From the NCBI GenBank assembly GCA_964482435.1, contig CAYZXL010000011.1, positions 53,571 through 117,570 on the forward strand: a stretch of DNA of 64,000 nucleotides. Direction: 5' to 3'. Positions within the stretch are counted from its first letter, which is position 1; each line of letters begins with the position of its first letter. The stretch is from CAYZXL01 sp964482435. Lineage in GTDB: Bacteria; Auribacterota; JABMQX01. Position numbers and translations under genes: made by a program. The notes beneath the pieces were generated by a model. It saw nothing but the letters and a program-made list of their open reading frames with translations. It did not search any database and had not been told where the DNA came from. This document shows positions 8,718 through 18,114 of this stretch, piece by piece.

Positions 8718-10517
8718 ATGGACAGTTCGTCAATACGAAATTTTTGCATCATCGCTCACATTGACCACGGCAAGTCCACCCTCGCCGACAGGTTGCTGGA
8801 GCTGACCCATACTATCAGCCAGCGCCACATGCGGGAGCAGGTTCTCGACGACATGGACCTGGAACGTGAACGAGGGATCACCATCAAGTCCCATCCCGTC
8901 AAGCTCGTCTATCGCAGCAACGACGGGCGAGAGTACATTCTGAACCTTATAGACACCCCCGGCCACGTTGACTTTACGTATGAGGTCTCGCGCAGCCTCG
9001 CGGCCTGCGAAGGGGCACTTCTTTTAGTTGACGCCACCCAGGGCGTTCAGGCACAGACCATCGCCAACCTCCACCTCGCCCGAGAAAGAAACGTCAGGTT
9101 GGTCCCCATCATCAACAAGATTGACCTGCCAAGCGCGAACATCGCGCTGGTAACAAATCAAATCGAAGAAATCATTCACCTGCCCAGGGAAGAAATTTTC
9201 CTCGTAAGCGCCAAGTATGGAACGGGAGTGGAGAAAGTCCTCGACGCAATCGTCGAGCGAGTGCCGCCACCCCCTCACGACCGGAGTGGCGAGCTGAAAG
9301 CCCTCATCTTCGATTCGGTCTTCAACAATTTCCGCGGCGTGGTCGTTTATACAAGACTCTTCAGCGGAGAAATCCGCCCCGGCATGCATATCATGTTGAT
9401 GAGCTCCGGCAAGAGCTTCGAGGTCGCCGAGGTTGGCTTTCTGCGACCGCACATGCAGCCCGGAAAGTTTCTCGGAGAGGGTGAGGTCGGCTACGTCATC
9501 GCCAACATAAAAGACGCAGACGACGTGCGAATCGGCGACACCATCACATCGCGAACTCATCCGGCAAAGGCGTCTCTGAGGGGCTACAAGCTGCTCCGTC
9601 CGATGGTCTTCAGCGGTCTTTATCCTCTCGACGCCTCGGATTACGAAGCATTGAGAGAAGCATTGCAGAGACTTCGCTTGAACGATTCCTCATTCACCCA
9701 TGAGCCGGAGTCGTCCGTCGCCCTCGGGTACGGCTTCCGATGCGGCTTTCTCGGTCTCCTCCACCTGGAAGTGGTCTTCCAGAGGATTGAGAGAGAGTTT
9801 GGAATCTCGACCATTTCGACGAACCCCAGCGTCAGCTATCAGGTTCGGATGAAAACCGCAGAGGTGCGGACAATTGACAATCCGACGCATTTCCCGAATC
9901 CGGGCGAGATTGAGGCGGTTGAGGAACCGTACGTCCTGTGCTACGTGATTGTCCCCAACGAATACATCGGGGCGATTATGCAGTTGGGGATGGAACGAAG
10001 AGGAGAGTGCGTCGCGACAGATTCCCTTGACCCGACACGGGTGATGCTCCAGTTCGAGATTCCTCTCAATGAGATCATCGTGGATTTCTACGACAAACTG
10101 AAATCTCTCACCAGGGGTTACGGTTCCCTCGACTACGAATTCATCGGGCACAGGGAGGCGGACATGGTCAAGCTCGATATACTGGTCAACCATGAGCCGG
10201 TTGATGCCTTCTCCAGCATCGTCCACTCCTCAAGGGCCGAAGGCAAGGGCCGGGCCATTGTCGCTCGTCTGAAAGAGTGCATCCCCAAGCAGCTCTTCTC
10301 CGTTCCTATTCAGGCAGCCATCGGCGGCCGAATCATCGCCAGAGAGACGATTAAGGCTCTGAAAAAGGACGTTACCGCAAAGTGCTACGGCGGAGACATC
10401 ACCCGAAAAAGAAAGCTGTGGGATAAGCAAAAGGAAGGCAAGAAGAAACTCAAGGAAGTAGGAAAAGTCCGTATTCCCCAGAGCGCTTTCATTGAAGTTT
10501 TGAAAGCCGGCGCCTGA
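8718..10517 (+). CDS. lepA: Elongation factor 4 (back-translocating GTPase LepA)
   Basis: LepA/EF4 binds the ribosome and uses GTP in translation quality control and ribosome assembly. The 599-residue protein begins at ATG 8718 with SIRNFCIIAHIDHGKST (G1), then RERGITIK (G2), DTPGHVDF (G3), NKIDL (G4) and SAK (G5). The LepA-typical FRCGFLGLLHLEVV segment and the LepA-only C-terminal domain (VGKVRIPQSAFIEVL) follow. An upstream in-frame TTG at 8676 would add 14 residues unlike the family. It is followed 11 nt later by lepB, the classic lepA-lepB order. Confidence 0.97.
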   Translation: MDSSSIRNFCIIAHIDHGKSTLADRLLELTHTISQRHMREQVLDDMDLERERGITIKSHPVKLVYRSNDGREYILNLIDTPGHVDFTYEVSRSLAACEGALLLVDATQGVQAQTIANLHLARERNVRLVPIINKIDLPSANIALVTNQIEEIIHLPREEIFLVSAKYGTGVEKVLDAIVERVPPPPHDRSGELKALIFDSVFNNFRGVVVYTRLFSGEIRPGMHIMLMSSGKSFEVAEVGFLRPHMQPGKFLGEGEVGYVIANIKDADDVRIGDTITSRTHPAKASLRGYKLLRPMVFSGLYPLDASDYEALREALQRLRLNDSSFTHEPESSVALGYGFRCGFLGLLHLEVVFQRIEREFGISTISTNPSVSYQVRMKTAEVRTIDNPTHFPNPGEIEAVEEPYVLCYVIVPNEYIGAIMQLGMERRGECVATDSLDPTRVMLQFEIPLNEIIVDFYDKLKSLTRGYGSLDYEFIGHREADMVKLDILVNHEPVDAFSSIVHSSRAEGKGRAIVARLKECIPKQLFSVPIQAAIGGRIIARETIKALKKDVTAKCYGGDITRKRKLWDKQKEGKKKLKEVGKVRIPQSAFIEVLKAGA

Positions 10518-10528
10518 AGGCGAGATTG

Positions 10529-11413
10529 ATGCCGCCGAATGCACACCGTCGGGTTTTCGACGAGAGAAGCCGGCGGCTCATATTCAGGCGTCCGAGCCGC
10601 GAAAGAGAACAACGGATGAGAAGCTTGTTCAGAAAAGCCACTTTGCTCGCGGATAGCATCGAGAATCTGCTGGCGAGAGACCGCAGCAAGATGCCCCCCG
10701 AAGTGCGCCTGCACGCTCAGCAGACCATTTCGGAGCTCCGCGACAGCATTCGCCGGAAAGACGAGTTGCAGACCGAGCAACGCTTTGAGGAATTGCGCAG
10801 CCTTCACCAGGAGCATCTCGGTCCCATAGGAAAACCAATCTGGCGAGCCGTCCTGGAATTCATCGCGCTGGTCGTCGTAGTATCGCTCTTCCTTCGCACG
10901 TTCGTCGTCGCGGCGTTCACTATTCCCACCTCCTCAATGTATCCCACACTTGCCCCCGGCGACGTCATCCTGGTCTGGAAGTCAGCTTATGGAGTCAACG
11001 TTCCTTTGACGGGCTGGCGGCTGCTCAAAATACGAAGCCCCCGACGCTGGGAGGTCATCGCTTTCTCCACGAGGAACATCCCCGTGGACAGCGGTGACCG
11101 CGGGCAGGCTTTCGTCAAAAGAGTTGCCGGGCTTCCGGGCGAAGAGATTGAAATAAAGGACGGCGAAATTTACGTGAACGGCAAGCTTGCCCCCAAGCCG
11201 AAATCATTGAAGAAAGTGAAGTACATCAACAAAGGAATGCTGTTGTCCGAAGCTAATAGAAAGGTCAAAGTCCCTGCCGGAAAGTATTTCGTCCTCGGAG
11301 ATAACACCTACGACAGCGAAGATAGCCGCTTCTGGGGCTTCGTTCCCGAAAACAGCATCCGCGGGCGAGCGTTCCTTGTCTTCTTTCCCGTCAACAGGCT
11401 CCGCGCTTTGTGA
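10529..11413 (+). CDS. lepB: Signal peptidase I with N-terminal cytoplasmic extension
   Basis: LepB removes signal peptides from exported proteins at the outer face of the inner membrane. The membrane anchor (about residues 108-130) leads into IPTSSMYPTL with nucleophile Ser136. The general base Lys197 is in FVKRVAGLPG, and box E reads LGDNTYDSEDSR. ATG 10529 sits 8 nt behind GAAGG; TTG 10526 and ATG 10616 are alternatives. The roughly 100 residues before the membrane segment are charged and helical, longer than in a minimal LepB. It follows lepA by 11 nt. Many exported proteins in this window are likely clients. Confidence 0.93.
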   Translation: MPPNAHRRVFDERSRRLIFRRPSREREQRMRSLFRKATLLADSIENLLARDRSKMPPEVRLHAQQTISELRDSIRRKDELQTEQRFEELRSLHQEHLGPIGKPIWRAVLEFIALVVVVSLFLRTFVVAAFTIPTSSMYPTLAPGDVILVWKSAYGVNVPLTGWRLLKIRSPRRWEVIAFSTRNIPVDSGDRGQAFVKRVAGLPGEEIEIKDGEIYVNGKLAPKPKSLKKVKYINKGMLLSEANRKVKVPAGKYFVLGDNTYDSEDSRFWGFVPENSIRGRAFLVFFPVNRLRAL

Positions 11414-11529
11414 ATCGTCGGCCGTTTACCCTGCCGGGCATTTCCCCTCGACGACGAATTTGTGCTCATCCCCCTGCCGCACCCGCGAGGACATCATGCG
11501 TGTCTTCCTGCTGCGTTGTTTCTCCCTCA

Positions 11530-12354
11530 TCAAATCGCCGCGGCGGCGTGGCACTTCTTCAGATACGCCAGACCTTCCTTTGCGATGGTCAGCGGGTCGG
11601 GCTCGTAATCGAAGGGCTCCATGGAAACGTATCCGTCGTAGCGGATTTGCTTGAGAGCGCGGAAGACAGGGACGAAATCGGTGTCGCCCAACCCCGGCCC
11701 TTTTCTGTTGGAATCATTGGCATGGAAATGGGTGAGGTATCCCCGCGACGACTCAATGATCCCTTCGATTGGACGGGCTTCGTCGTGCATCGCTTTCACG
11801 TCGAGGTGGAGCTTGAAATAAGGTGAGCCAATCTCGTCAATTAACTTTATGGCTTCGGCGGCGGTGTTGATGAAGTTGGTCTCCTCCCTCGCCAGCGGCT
11901 CTATGCAAATCGTAACGGTTCTCCGTTTCGCTACCGGAACGCAGTCGAGGAAAAACTCCCTCGTGATTCTCCAGATGCGGTCGCGCGGGATGCCGTCGGG
12001 AACGCCTCTCTGCTTGGGCGACCCAACTACCATGATGGACCCGCCCAGGTCCGCGCAGAACTCGATAAGCTCCCAGAAGTATTCAAGAGTTGTCTTCCGA
12101 ACCTCCTCGTCGAGCGAGGTCATCGAAAGCCCCTTCGGGCTGACCAGCAACCAGTGCAGACCCACAACCTCGACTCCTGCCTTCTTTGCAGCCTCACGAA
12201 TCTTTTTTCGTCGCTCGCGAGAAATCTGCGTCACCGACTCCGCAAGAGTGAAAGGAGCTATCTCCACACCGCTGAATCCTGTCTCGGCTGCAAATTGAAA
12301 CACCCACTCGATGCTTCTCTTCCCAAACATCTCATTGCATACCGCAAATCTCAT
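11530..12354 (-). CDS. Sugar phosphate isomerase/epimerase-type TIM-barrel protein (AP-endonuclease 2 fold)
   Basis: A 274-residue member of the xylose isomerase-like AP_endonuc_2 barrel family. The four expected metal ligands are visible as CIEPL, HLDVKAM, HFHAND and SMEPF. Characterised relatives are ketose 3-epimerases, inosose dehydratases and hydroxypyruvate isomerases. The sequence here does not settle the substrate. It starts with MRFAVCNEMF, no signal peptide, so it should be cytoplasmic. It stands alone on the minus strand between lepB (convergent) and a plus-strand lipoprotein gene. Confidence 0.85.
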   Translation of the reverse strand: MRFAVCNEMFGKRSIEWVFQFAAETGFSGVEIAPFTLAESVTQISRERRKKIREAAKKAGVEVVGLHWLLVSPKGLSMTSLDEEVRKTTLEYFWELIEFCADLGGSIMVVGSPKQRGVPDGIPRDRIWRITREFFLDCVPVAKRRTVTICIEPLAREETNFINTAAEAIKLIDEIGSPYFKLHLDVKAMHDEARPIEGIIESSRGYLTHFHANDSNRKGPGLGDTDFVPVFRALKQIRYDGYVSMEPFDYEPDPLTIAKEGLAYLKKCHAAAAI

Positions 12355-12914
12355 CTTTCGCGTCCCTCACTGTGTATTTGCTAACGCGGACGTCCACATC
12401 GCCGTCTCTGTTCCCACCTCCAGGCGCGCCAAAGCCAACCTCAGCCAGCGTTCAGTGATTCTCGGCGCCAGCGACACCCTCATTGTACCGCATCGCCAAA
12501 GTCGTGTCCTCAATTACGTTGAGGGTCCGCGGCTACGAAATCGTGGCGCATCAGGCATGCTTCCTTCATTCTGGTCGCAACCTCGCGTCCCACGCGCCAT
12601 TCCCAGTCTGCTGCCGGTCTTCAGCCGGCACAACCTTTAGCCACCTGCTTTAGCCGATGGTCCTCGAATGCCCCGTCTCCGTTCTCTGAGCCGGCTTCAG
12701 CCGGGCTTCTCGAACAGAGGATTCATCCGAAGCGTGCCACGGAAATACAGCCGCACCTATTGAAAGTCCGCGGCGAAGCAATTCCCGGCCACTGCCGAGG
12801 GCCCCGAAGGTGCCGCAGCTCGACCAGCATGCCTCGTCGAAACGGGACTTCAACCGAACAAATCCTCCCCCGTCGTGGTCTAAGGATTGTAAAATAACGG
12901 AAGAAAGGTATTCC
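12355..12914. repeat. Intergenic region with short dispersed-type palindromes
   Basis: About 560 nt without a believable gene. From 12600 to 12720 it carries palindromic motifs of the CGGCTTCAGCCG kind (for example TGCCGGTCTTCAGCCGGCA near 12611), which resemble short intergenic palindromes elsewhere in this window. A weak TAAAAT box at 12890-12895 precedes the lipoprotein gene but has no clear -35. Confidence 0.4.
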
Positions 12915-13808
12915 ATGCGATGCTTGAGACAACGCCCATATCACCTCGTGGAACTTCTCCTCGTCGCCTTCCTGTGCGCATTTCTCACAGTGTCCTGCTC
13001 TGACAAGAAGGGACCCAATGTCCGCCGGGCTCTCACTGACCGCGATTTCGCCCGCGAAGCGATGAAAGTCAAAAAACTCCTCGGGAGAGATTTCATCGTC
13101 GAGGTAGAGCGACCATTCGTCATCGCGGGCAACATCTCGCGCGGAGAATTCAACAGCATCAAAAACGGCACAGTCCTCAACTGCTACCGGGCGCTTCGCA
13201 GACAGTTCTTCAGCGTCGGTCCGAATGACGTCGTGAAAGTATTCCTCTTCAGGGATGACAGAATCTACAGGGAATACGCCAAGAAACTTTTTGACGACGA
13301 GCCGACGACCCCCTTCGGCTATTACAAAAGAGAACAGAACAGCCTCGTCATGAACATCGGCACTGGCACCGGAACACTCGTCCACGAAATGGTCCACGCC
13401 CTCATGGAAACCGATTTCCCCGATGTCCCCGCATGGTTCAACGAAGGGCTTGGTTCGCTCTTCGAGCAGTGCACGGTGACCGAGGCTGGCCTCAAGGGAC
13501 TCATCAACTGGCGATTCCCCATCCTTCAAAGAGCAATCAAGGACAAAAAGCTCATCCCCCTGAGAGACCTCGTCTCAACAACCTCCAAACAATTCTACGG
13601 CGACGACCGCGGGAGCAGCTACGCCGAGGCGAGATACTTCTGCATGTACATGCAGGAACTCGGATTGCTGGAGAAGTTCTATAAGGATTTCAGGGCAAAC
13701 TTCAGAAAAGACCCCACCGGCTCAAAAACCCTCCAAAAGCTCTTCCGAAAGAACCTCGACGACATCCAGAAAGATTGGCTCACCTGGATCGCCACCCTCC
13801 GACGGTAG
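12915..13808 (+). CDS. Lipoprotein with HExxH metallopeptidase motif (DUF1570-like gluzincin)
   Basis: A 297-residue predicted lipoprotein: the hydrophobic stretch at residues 11-27 ends in the lipobox LTVSC with Cys28. The catalytic zinc motif HEMVH is at residues 157-161 and a third ligand, Glu177, is in WFNEGLGSLFE, the arrangement of the peptidase MA/DUF1570 families common in planctomycetes. The start ATG 12915 lies behind GAAAGG and gives a proper signal peptide. The tail LQKDWLTW-like segment (near the C-terminus) resembles the end of these families. Predicted to act outside the cytoplasmic membrane; the substrate is unknown. Confidence 0.8.
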   Translation: MRCLRQRPYHLVELLLVAFLCAFLTVSCSDKKGPNVRRALTDRDFAREAMKVKKLLGRDFIVEVERPFVIAGNISRGEFNSIKNGTVLNCYRALRRQFFSVGPNDVVKVFLFRDDRIYREYAKKLFDDEPTTPFGYYKREQNSLVMNIGTGTGTLVHEMVHALMETDFPDVPAWFNEGLGSLFEQCTVTEAGLKGLINWRFPILQRAIKDKKLIPLRDLVSTTSKQFYGDDRGSSYAEARYFCMYMQELGLLEKFYKDFRANFRKDPTGSKTLQKLFRKNLDDIQKDWLTWIATLRR

Positions 13809-13988
13809 GGGCGGCCCGATGCGCCCCGAACGGCTCCATCGCGAAAAATTTCGTCTGGCTGAGACCTGCTTGGCTGAGCAGAGCTCGACGAGCCAACGGC
13901 AAGCCCTGCGGCCTTGGATGGTGCGCCAGGGGGCTCTTCGCTGCAACAAGCTGCCGGGTTGTGCGGGGGCACTGCGCGTGAAACTCGG

Positions 13989-14234
13989 TCACGCCAGAAC
14001 CTTCATATTCTCGTACAGGAACTCCGGCGCCAAATCCGCCCCGTTTTGCCAGACGATAGTGCCCAGCTCGGGATCAACCTTGAAGGACTTGAAGGCCTCC
14101 ATGTCTTTGAGCGGCGAGAACATCTCACCTTCAAGCTCGCCGGAAAGGTCGATCTCGCCTTCCGCTCCGTCGTTAAACCGAAGCAATATCACGTAGTGGT
14201 GAAGGTACCTTGCTCGTGTCACCTGGAGAATCAT
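13989..14234 (-). CDS. DUF2442 domain protein
   Basis: A small protein of 81 residues matching the DUF2442 pattern: short strands ARYLHHYVILLRFNDGAEGEIDL, followed by the acidic segment and FKVDPELGTIVWQNGADLAPEFLYE. DUF2442 proteins often sit beside small toxin-like partners (for example DUF4160) and are suspected antitoxins. I prefer ATG 14234 because GTGGAG lies 9 nt upstream; a GTG at 14270 would overlap the stop of the upstream gene by four bases (GTGA) and add 12 residues. Either way it is transcribed directly behind the HEPN gene. Confidence 0.8.
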   Translation of the reverse strand: MILQVTRARYLHHYVILLRFNDGAEGEIDLSGELEGEMFSPLKDMEAFKSFKVDPELGTIVWQNGADLAPEFLYENMKVLA

Positions 14235-14266
14235 GGTTATCACTCCACGGGCACCTGACTTGGCGT

Positions 14267-15043
14267 TCACACCTTGCCCAATCCGAACTTGGACCGGTAC
14301 CTGTTAAATACGTCGAGATGCTCCTGCGAGAGTTCGTCTCGGTAGAGGGGCCAAATCTCGGGCTGTCTCTCCGGCATGTTCAGCATGGCGCTGTCCCTCG
14401 CGATGTTATCGAGGATTGCCTCTACGTCGGTTCGGGGATCGGAGCCCACGGGGCGTACTACGTCGGGGTGATACTCGATGGAGAGGAACTCCCCGCGTTC
14501 CCCGAAACAGAGCAGTTCGAAGAGCGAATTAAGCTTGTCCCCCAACGCCTTCAGATCGGACAGGCGTACGCCTCTCTCCTTGACTTGTTCCGGTGTCGGG
14601 TCTTTCACGTTCCACTCGCGCTTGAAGTGCGCGAGGTAGTTGTGGCGAAGCTGCCTGATGCGCGCCCGAAGGCCCGAAAAGGTGCAGTCGAATTGCTGGC
14701 TTCTAAGCGCCCTCGCCAGCTCCTCCTTGTGGCTTTCCTCTCGCAGGCTTTGCATCACCTCGCCCCTGAGCCGACCCATAGTTAGCGTTCCCGAGACACC
14801 CTCCTCCGTAAGCTTCGAAATTATCAAGACGCTTGTCTCAAACAAGGCGCTATATGCCAGCCTCCAGAAAAGCGGCATAAAGCCATCGAACAGGTGAAAC
14901 GGGAAGGTGGCCACCTTCTCCAAGACGAACAGGTTACGGCTCAACCTTGTCAACTCCCACCAAATAGCCCTGCTATCCTCTTTGTATCGCTCGATGAGGG
15001 ACGGTTTCATAAGGGCCCCCAGGTCCATATCCTGCAATCGCAT
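14267..15043 (-). CDS. HEPN-domain protein, AbiU2-like (predicted RNase)
   Basis: A 258-residue mostly helical protein. In the C-terminal half it has RHNYLAHF, an R-x5-H motif (Arg133, His139) that fits the R-x4-6-H signature of HEPN ribonucleases and resembles the AbiU2 type, where the motif is followed by a charged helix. HEPN proteins of this kind are found in abortive infection and toxin-antitoxin modules. ATG 15043 is fixed by a perfect AGGAGGT site 7 nt upstream; a longer reading from 15085 lacks one. The DUF2442 gene follows immediately. Family assignment is by motif only. Confidence 0.65.
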   Translation of the reverse strand: MRLQDMDLGALMKPSLIERYKEDSRAIWWELTRLSRNLFVLEKVATFPFHLFDGFMPLFWRLAYSALFETSVLIISKLTEEGVSGTLTMGRLRGEVMQSLREESHKEELARALRSQQFDCTFSGLRARIRQLRHNYLAHFKREWNVKDPTPEQVKERGVRLSDLKALGDKLNSLFELLCFGERGEFLSIEYHPDVVRPVGSDPRTDVEAILDNIARDSAMLNMPERQPEIWPLYRDELSQEHLDVFNRYRSKFGLGKV

Positions 15044-15187
15044 CCCGAACACCTCCTCTCCGCCAGCCGCTCCGACACGCTTCACTCGTCCTTTTCTGAA
15101 GGATAATGCTCCGACGGCCAGCAGTCAACCATTGGGAAGCCTACCCGGACAAGGCAACTGGCGGGCCCACCGCAGACGGAAACGCGA

Positions 15188-16078
15188 TCAGTATTCTTCG
15201 GGGAGGAGGGAGACCTCGGAGGCGGTGAAGATGGGGCCGTCCTTGCAGACGTAAACTTTTCCGACGTTGCATCTGCCGCATTTGCCAAGCCCGCACTTCA
15301 TCCGGTTTTCGAGGGAGGTGAGGATGTCTTCTTTTGCGAAGCCAAGCTCCAAAAGAACCGGCAGGGTGAACTTTATCATGATGGGCGGCCCGCAGACCAG
15401 GGCGATGGCATTGTCGGAGGAAGGCGCCATTTCCTTGAGAATGATGGGGACGAGGCCGATTTTACCCTTCCAATCGGGCGTTTCGCCGCCGGGGTCAACG
15501 GTCGTAACAATCGTCATGTCGTCGCGCTTCGCCCATTGGGCGAGCTCTCGCTTGAAGACGAGGTCGGCGACGGTTCGTGCCCCGTAGAGGATCGTGATGT
15601 TCTTGAACTTATCGCGCATGTCGAGCGAGTGCCAAATCATGCAGCGAACCGGCGGCAGCGCGATTCCCCCGGCGATGAAAAGGACGCTCTTTCCCTCCAT
15701 TTTCTCGACGGGATACCAGTTCCCGTACGGGCCGCGAAAACCGATGATGTCGCCCTCGTTCATCTGCCAGAGGGCGGAAGTTACTCGCCCCACTTTTCGG
15801 AAGCAACATTCGATGTGGTCCTTCCAGGTCTGGGAGGAGCAGATGTTGAACGTGGATTCGCCAACGCCAAAAACCGTGAACTCGCCGAACTGCCCCGTCC
15901 GAAATGAGAAGTTTTTCTGCATTTCGTCGTCCTGGAAGACGAGCTTGATGCTTTTGACGTCCGGCGTCTCCTGGACGATTTCCTTGATGACCATCAGATG
16001 TGGCAGATAGATGTTGTCCAAAGCCTCTTCCTCGGACTCAACCACATTTGAATATGTTGTCGAGGCATCGTCTTGCAT
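15188..16078 (-). CDS. flxA: FlxA-like FAD/NAD(P)H oxidoreductase with C-terminal 2Fe-2S
   Basis: A 296-residue ferredoxin-NADP reductase-fold protein, like the anaerobic sulfite reductase B and hydrogenase gamma subunits. The FAD region has SFRTGQFGEF and STFNICSS; the NAD region has LFIAGGIALPPVRCM and ALVCGPPIMI. The end carries C-x4-C-x2-C-x7-C, a 2Fe-2S site as in dihydroorotate dehydrogenase K subunits. As the last gene of an hdrC-hdrB-x-hdrA-flxDCBA run it corresponds to FlxA, the NADH-oxidising entry point described for the FlxABCD-HdrABC complex of sulfate reducers. GAGAG upstream is only a weak ribosome site. Confidence 0.85.
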   Translation of the reverse strand: MQDDASTTYSNVVESEEEALDNIYLPHLMVIKEIVQETPDVKSIKLVFQDDEMQKNFSFRTGQFGEFTVFGVGESTFNICSSQTWKDHIECCFRKVGRVTSALWQMNEGDIIGFRGPYGNWYPVEKMEGKSVLFIAGGIALPPVRCMIWHSLDMRDKFKNITILYGARTVADLVFKRELAQWAKRDDMTIVTTVDPGGETPDWKGKIGLVPIILKEMAPSSDNAIALVCGPPIMIKFTLPVLLELGFAKEDILTSLENRMKCGLGKCGRCNVGKVYVCKDGPIFTASEVSLLPEEY

Positions 16079-16087
16079 CGCAACTTA

Positions 16088-16135
16088 TCTCTCTTCAGTT
16101 CCTGTGCGTTCTCCGCGTCCTCTGTGGTTTAGATC
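16088..16135. repeat. Low-complexity dispersed-type repeat between flxB and flxA
   Basis: The 99-nt gap inside the flx operon holds a pyrimidine-rich stretch reading like TGCGTTCTCCGCGTCCTC followed by TGTGGTTT. Anonymous segments of this kind recur in many environmental genomes, and a related GCGTCTTCGCGCCTTTGCG stretch is at about 34237-34256 in this window. It separates two genes that otherwise would be tightly packed. Confidence 0.35.
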
Positions 16136-16177
16136 TTTCTCGTCCGGAGTGCCTGACAGCCGCCCTCACAGCTCTCC

Positions 16178-17278
16178 TCACCCTTGCCTGCCGCAGACTG
16201 TCCCTATCTCAGAAATCCCTTTGAGAATGCGGATGAGGTTGACCTCCATGGGGCAATGCCGGACGCACCGACCACAGCCCGTGCAGAGAATCACGCCGAG
16301 GTTGTCGGGATAATATTTGTATTTGTGCATAATTCGCTGACGATGGCGCGAGACCTGGTCGGCGCGTGGATTGTGCCCGGAGGCGTGCACGGTGAACACA
16401 GCAAGCTGGCATGCGTCCCAGTTCTTCATCTTCGTCCCGCCGTCGTAATGCGCCTCGTCCACCAGGTCAAAGCAATGGCACGTCGGGCAGACGTACGTGC
16501 AAATCCCGCACCCAATGCACATCCGCGTAACTTCGCCCCAGAACTTGTTATCGTAATTCTCGTCGAGCCACGGCTTGATTTTCTCGACGTCGAACTTCCT
16601 GCCGAGCTTCTGCCTGACGGCTCTTGTCGCGGCTGCTTTATCGAGATCGGCGCCAGCTTCATCGAACAGGCCGGTTCTCTCGACGAAATCCGCTCCTTTT
16701 TCCGTCATGATTTCCGCAAGATAGCGGTCAGGCGAGACGAGAGTCAGGAGGACATCGCTCCCTTCCGTCGAATCGGGAGCCAACCCTACCGACGTGCAGA
16801 AACATGCATCGTCGCAATCGAGGCAGGAGATGCCGATGACGAGAGTCGCTTTTCTCCTCTCGTTCCAGAACTTGTCCTGGTAGTCCCACTGGAAAACGCG
16901 GTCCATGATGGGAAACGAAGCAGCGTCGCACGGGCGGCAGCCAAAGATAATCGTCGGCGCCACAAAGTCGTCCTTATCCTCAATGACGACATCGCCTTTG
17001 CGAATCCTGTAGGAAAAGACTCGCTCCGTTCGAGGAAAAATCGCCGACTTTGGCGACATTTTCGTTATGATTCCGTCGAGGAAGACCTGCTCGGGGCTGC
17101 TCACTTGCTCGAACGTTACAAGCTTATCGTCTTTCACCGGCGCGAAGACGCGGTAGCCGAGCCCCAGCCCTTTCTGGACGAGAGCTTTGACATTCCGAGC
17201 ATCGAGAACCTTCAAGATAAGTTGGTTCCTCTTCTCCGTTCCTTTTCCGCGGAGCTTTTCAGGGTTATTGCTGGTCAC
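16178..17278 (-). CDS. flxB: FlxB-like iron-sulfur protein (4Fe-4S dicluster, AsrA-type)
   Basis: A 366-residue cytoplasmic electron-transfer protein. The first two thirds resemble anaerobic sulfite reductase A and hydrogenase beta-type proteins, with CRPCDA and CLDCDDACFC cysteine clusters. Two classic 4Fe-4S motifs follow: CIGCGICTYVCP (about residue 255) and CTGCGRCVRHCP (about residue 335). It should pass electrons between FlxA and the rest of the complex. Its start overlaps the end of flxC by four bases. Confidence 0.83.
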   Translation of the reverse strand: MTSNNPEKLRGKGTEKRNQLILKVLDARNVKALVQKGLGLGYRVFAPVKDDKLVTFEQVSSPEQVFLDGIITKMSPKSAIFPRTERVFSYRIRKGDVVIEDKDDFVAPTIIFGCRPCDAASFPIMDRVFQWDYQDKFWNERRKATLVIGISCLDCDDACFCTSVGLAPDSTEGSDVLLTLVSPDRYLAEIMTEKGADFVERTGLFDEAGADLDKAAATRAVRQKLGRKFDVEKIKPWLDENYDNKFWGEVTRMCIGCGICTYVCPTCHCFDLVDEAHYDGGTKMKNWDACQLAVFTVHASGHNPRADQVSRHRQRIMHKYKYYPDNLGVILCTGCGRCVRHCPMEVNLIRILKGISEIGTVCGRQG

Positions 17279-18114
17279 TTGATGAACTCTTGTGGGTCCT
17301 GCTGCTTGAAGTCCGTGAACGGCGGCGCCGCTTCCTTATCGTAGCCTGGTTCGTATCCAAACCGCTCCTTCACGCTCCTGGCGAGCCTCCGGTTGAGAAG
17401 AGAAAGCGGTATGTTCACCGGACACGCCCTCTCGCATTCCAGGCAATCAATGCACCTTCCGGACAGGTGCCACGCGCGAATCAGATTCCAGTGATAATTG
17501 CCGCGCGTATGGCTGCTCGTCTCAATCCACTGCGGCTGATTCTTGTCGGCGATGCACACCTCGCAATAGCACAGCGGGCAGACCTGTCGGCATGCATAGC
17601 ATTTGACGCACCTCGAGAATTGCTTTTCCCAGAACTCCCACCGCTCCTTTGGCGACTTCTTCTCGAACTCCTCGACGTCCGCGAACTTGTTGATGCCGGT
17701 CTTCGGAGGAATCTTCTCTCCGAAGAGATAGTCGTACTCGCGCGGCGTGTTCACGTCGCAGATGGGGCATTTCGAGAGAGGCGGCTCGCCCACACCCTGG
17801 CACGTCACGCCGAGGATGATGACGTTCTCTCGCTTGAATTGGCTCTCCTGAATCTGCACGACGATTGCTTTCACGTCGCACCCTTTGGCGACGATGGCGG
17901 GCTTGCCGAGAGACGCGACTTCTTTCCGCACGAGAAAGCGAGCGAGGTTGGCGTAGCAGTGCTTGTTCCACACGAGCTTTTCGACGTCGTCCGGCGAGGT
18001 CACGAAAACGGGACGGGTCGTCTGAGGCATGTCGCCATTCTCGTACCCGATAACGACCTTCACCTCGCCGCTCGTCAAAAGCTTCTTTGCTGTTTCTCTT
18101 ATTTGCTCAATCAT
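17275..18114 (-). CDS. flxC: FlxC-like iron-sulfur protein
   Basis: A 279-residue protein with cysteine clusters CVKCYACRQVCPLCYCEVC (about residues 163-181) and CIDCLECERACP (about residue 215), binding 4Fe-4S clusters; the N-terminal part resembles F420-reducing hydrogenase/dehydrogenase beta proteins. It overlaps flxD by 8 nt and flxB by 4 nt, so the three are coupled. In the Flx-Hdr complex this subunit is thought to relay electrons. Its role here is inferred from position and motifs. Confidence 0.82.
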   Translation of the reverse strand: MIEQIRETAKKLLTSGEVKVVIGYENGDMPQTTRPVFVTSPDDVEKLVWNKHCYANLARFLVRKEVASLGKPAIVAKGCDVKAIVVQIQESQFKRENVIILGVTCQGVGEPPLSKCPICDVNTPREYDYLFGEKIPPKTGINKFADVEEFEKKSPKERWEFWEKQFSRCVKCYACRQVCPLCYCEVCIADKNQPQWIETSSHTRGNYHWNLIRAWHLSGRCIDCLECERACPVNIPLSLLNRRLARSVKERFGYEPGYDKEAAPPFTDFKQQDPQEFIK

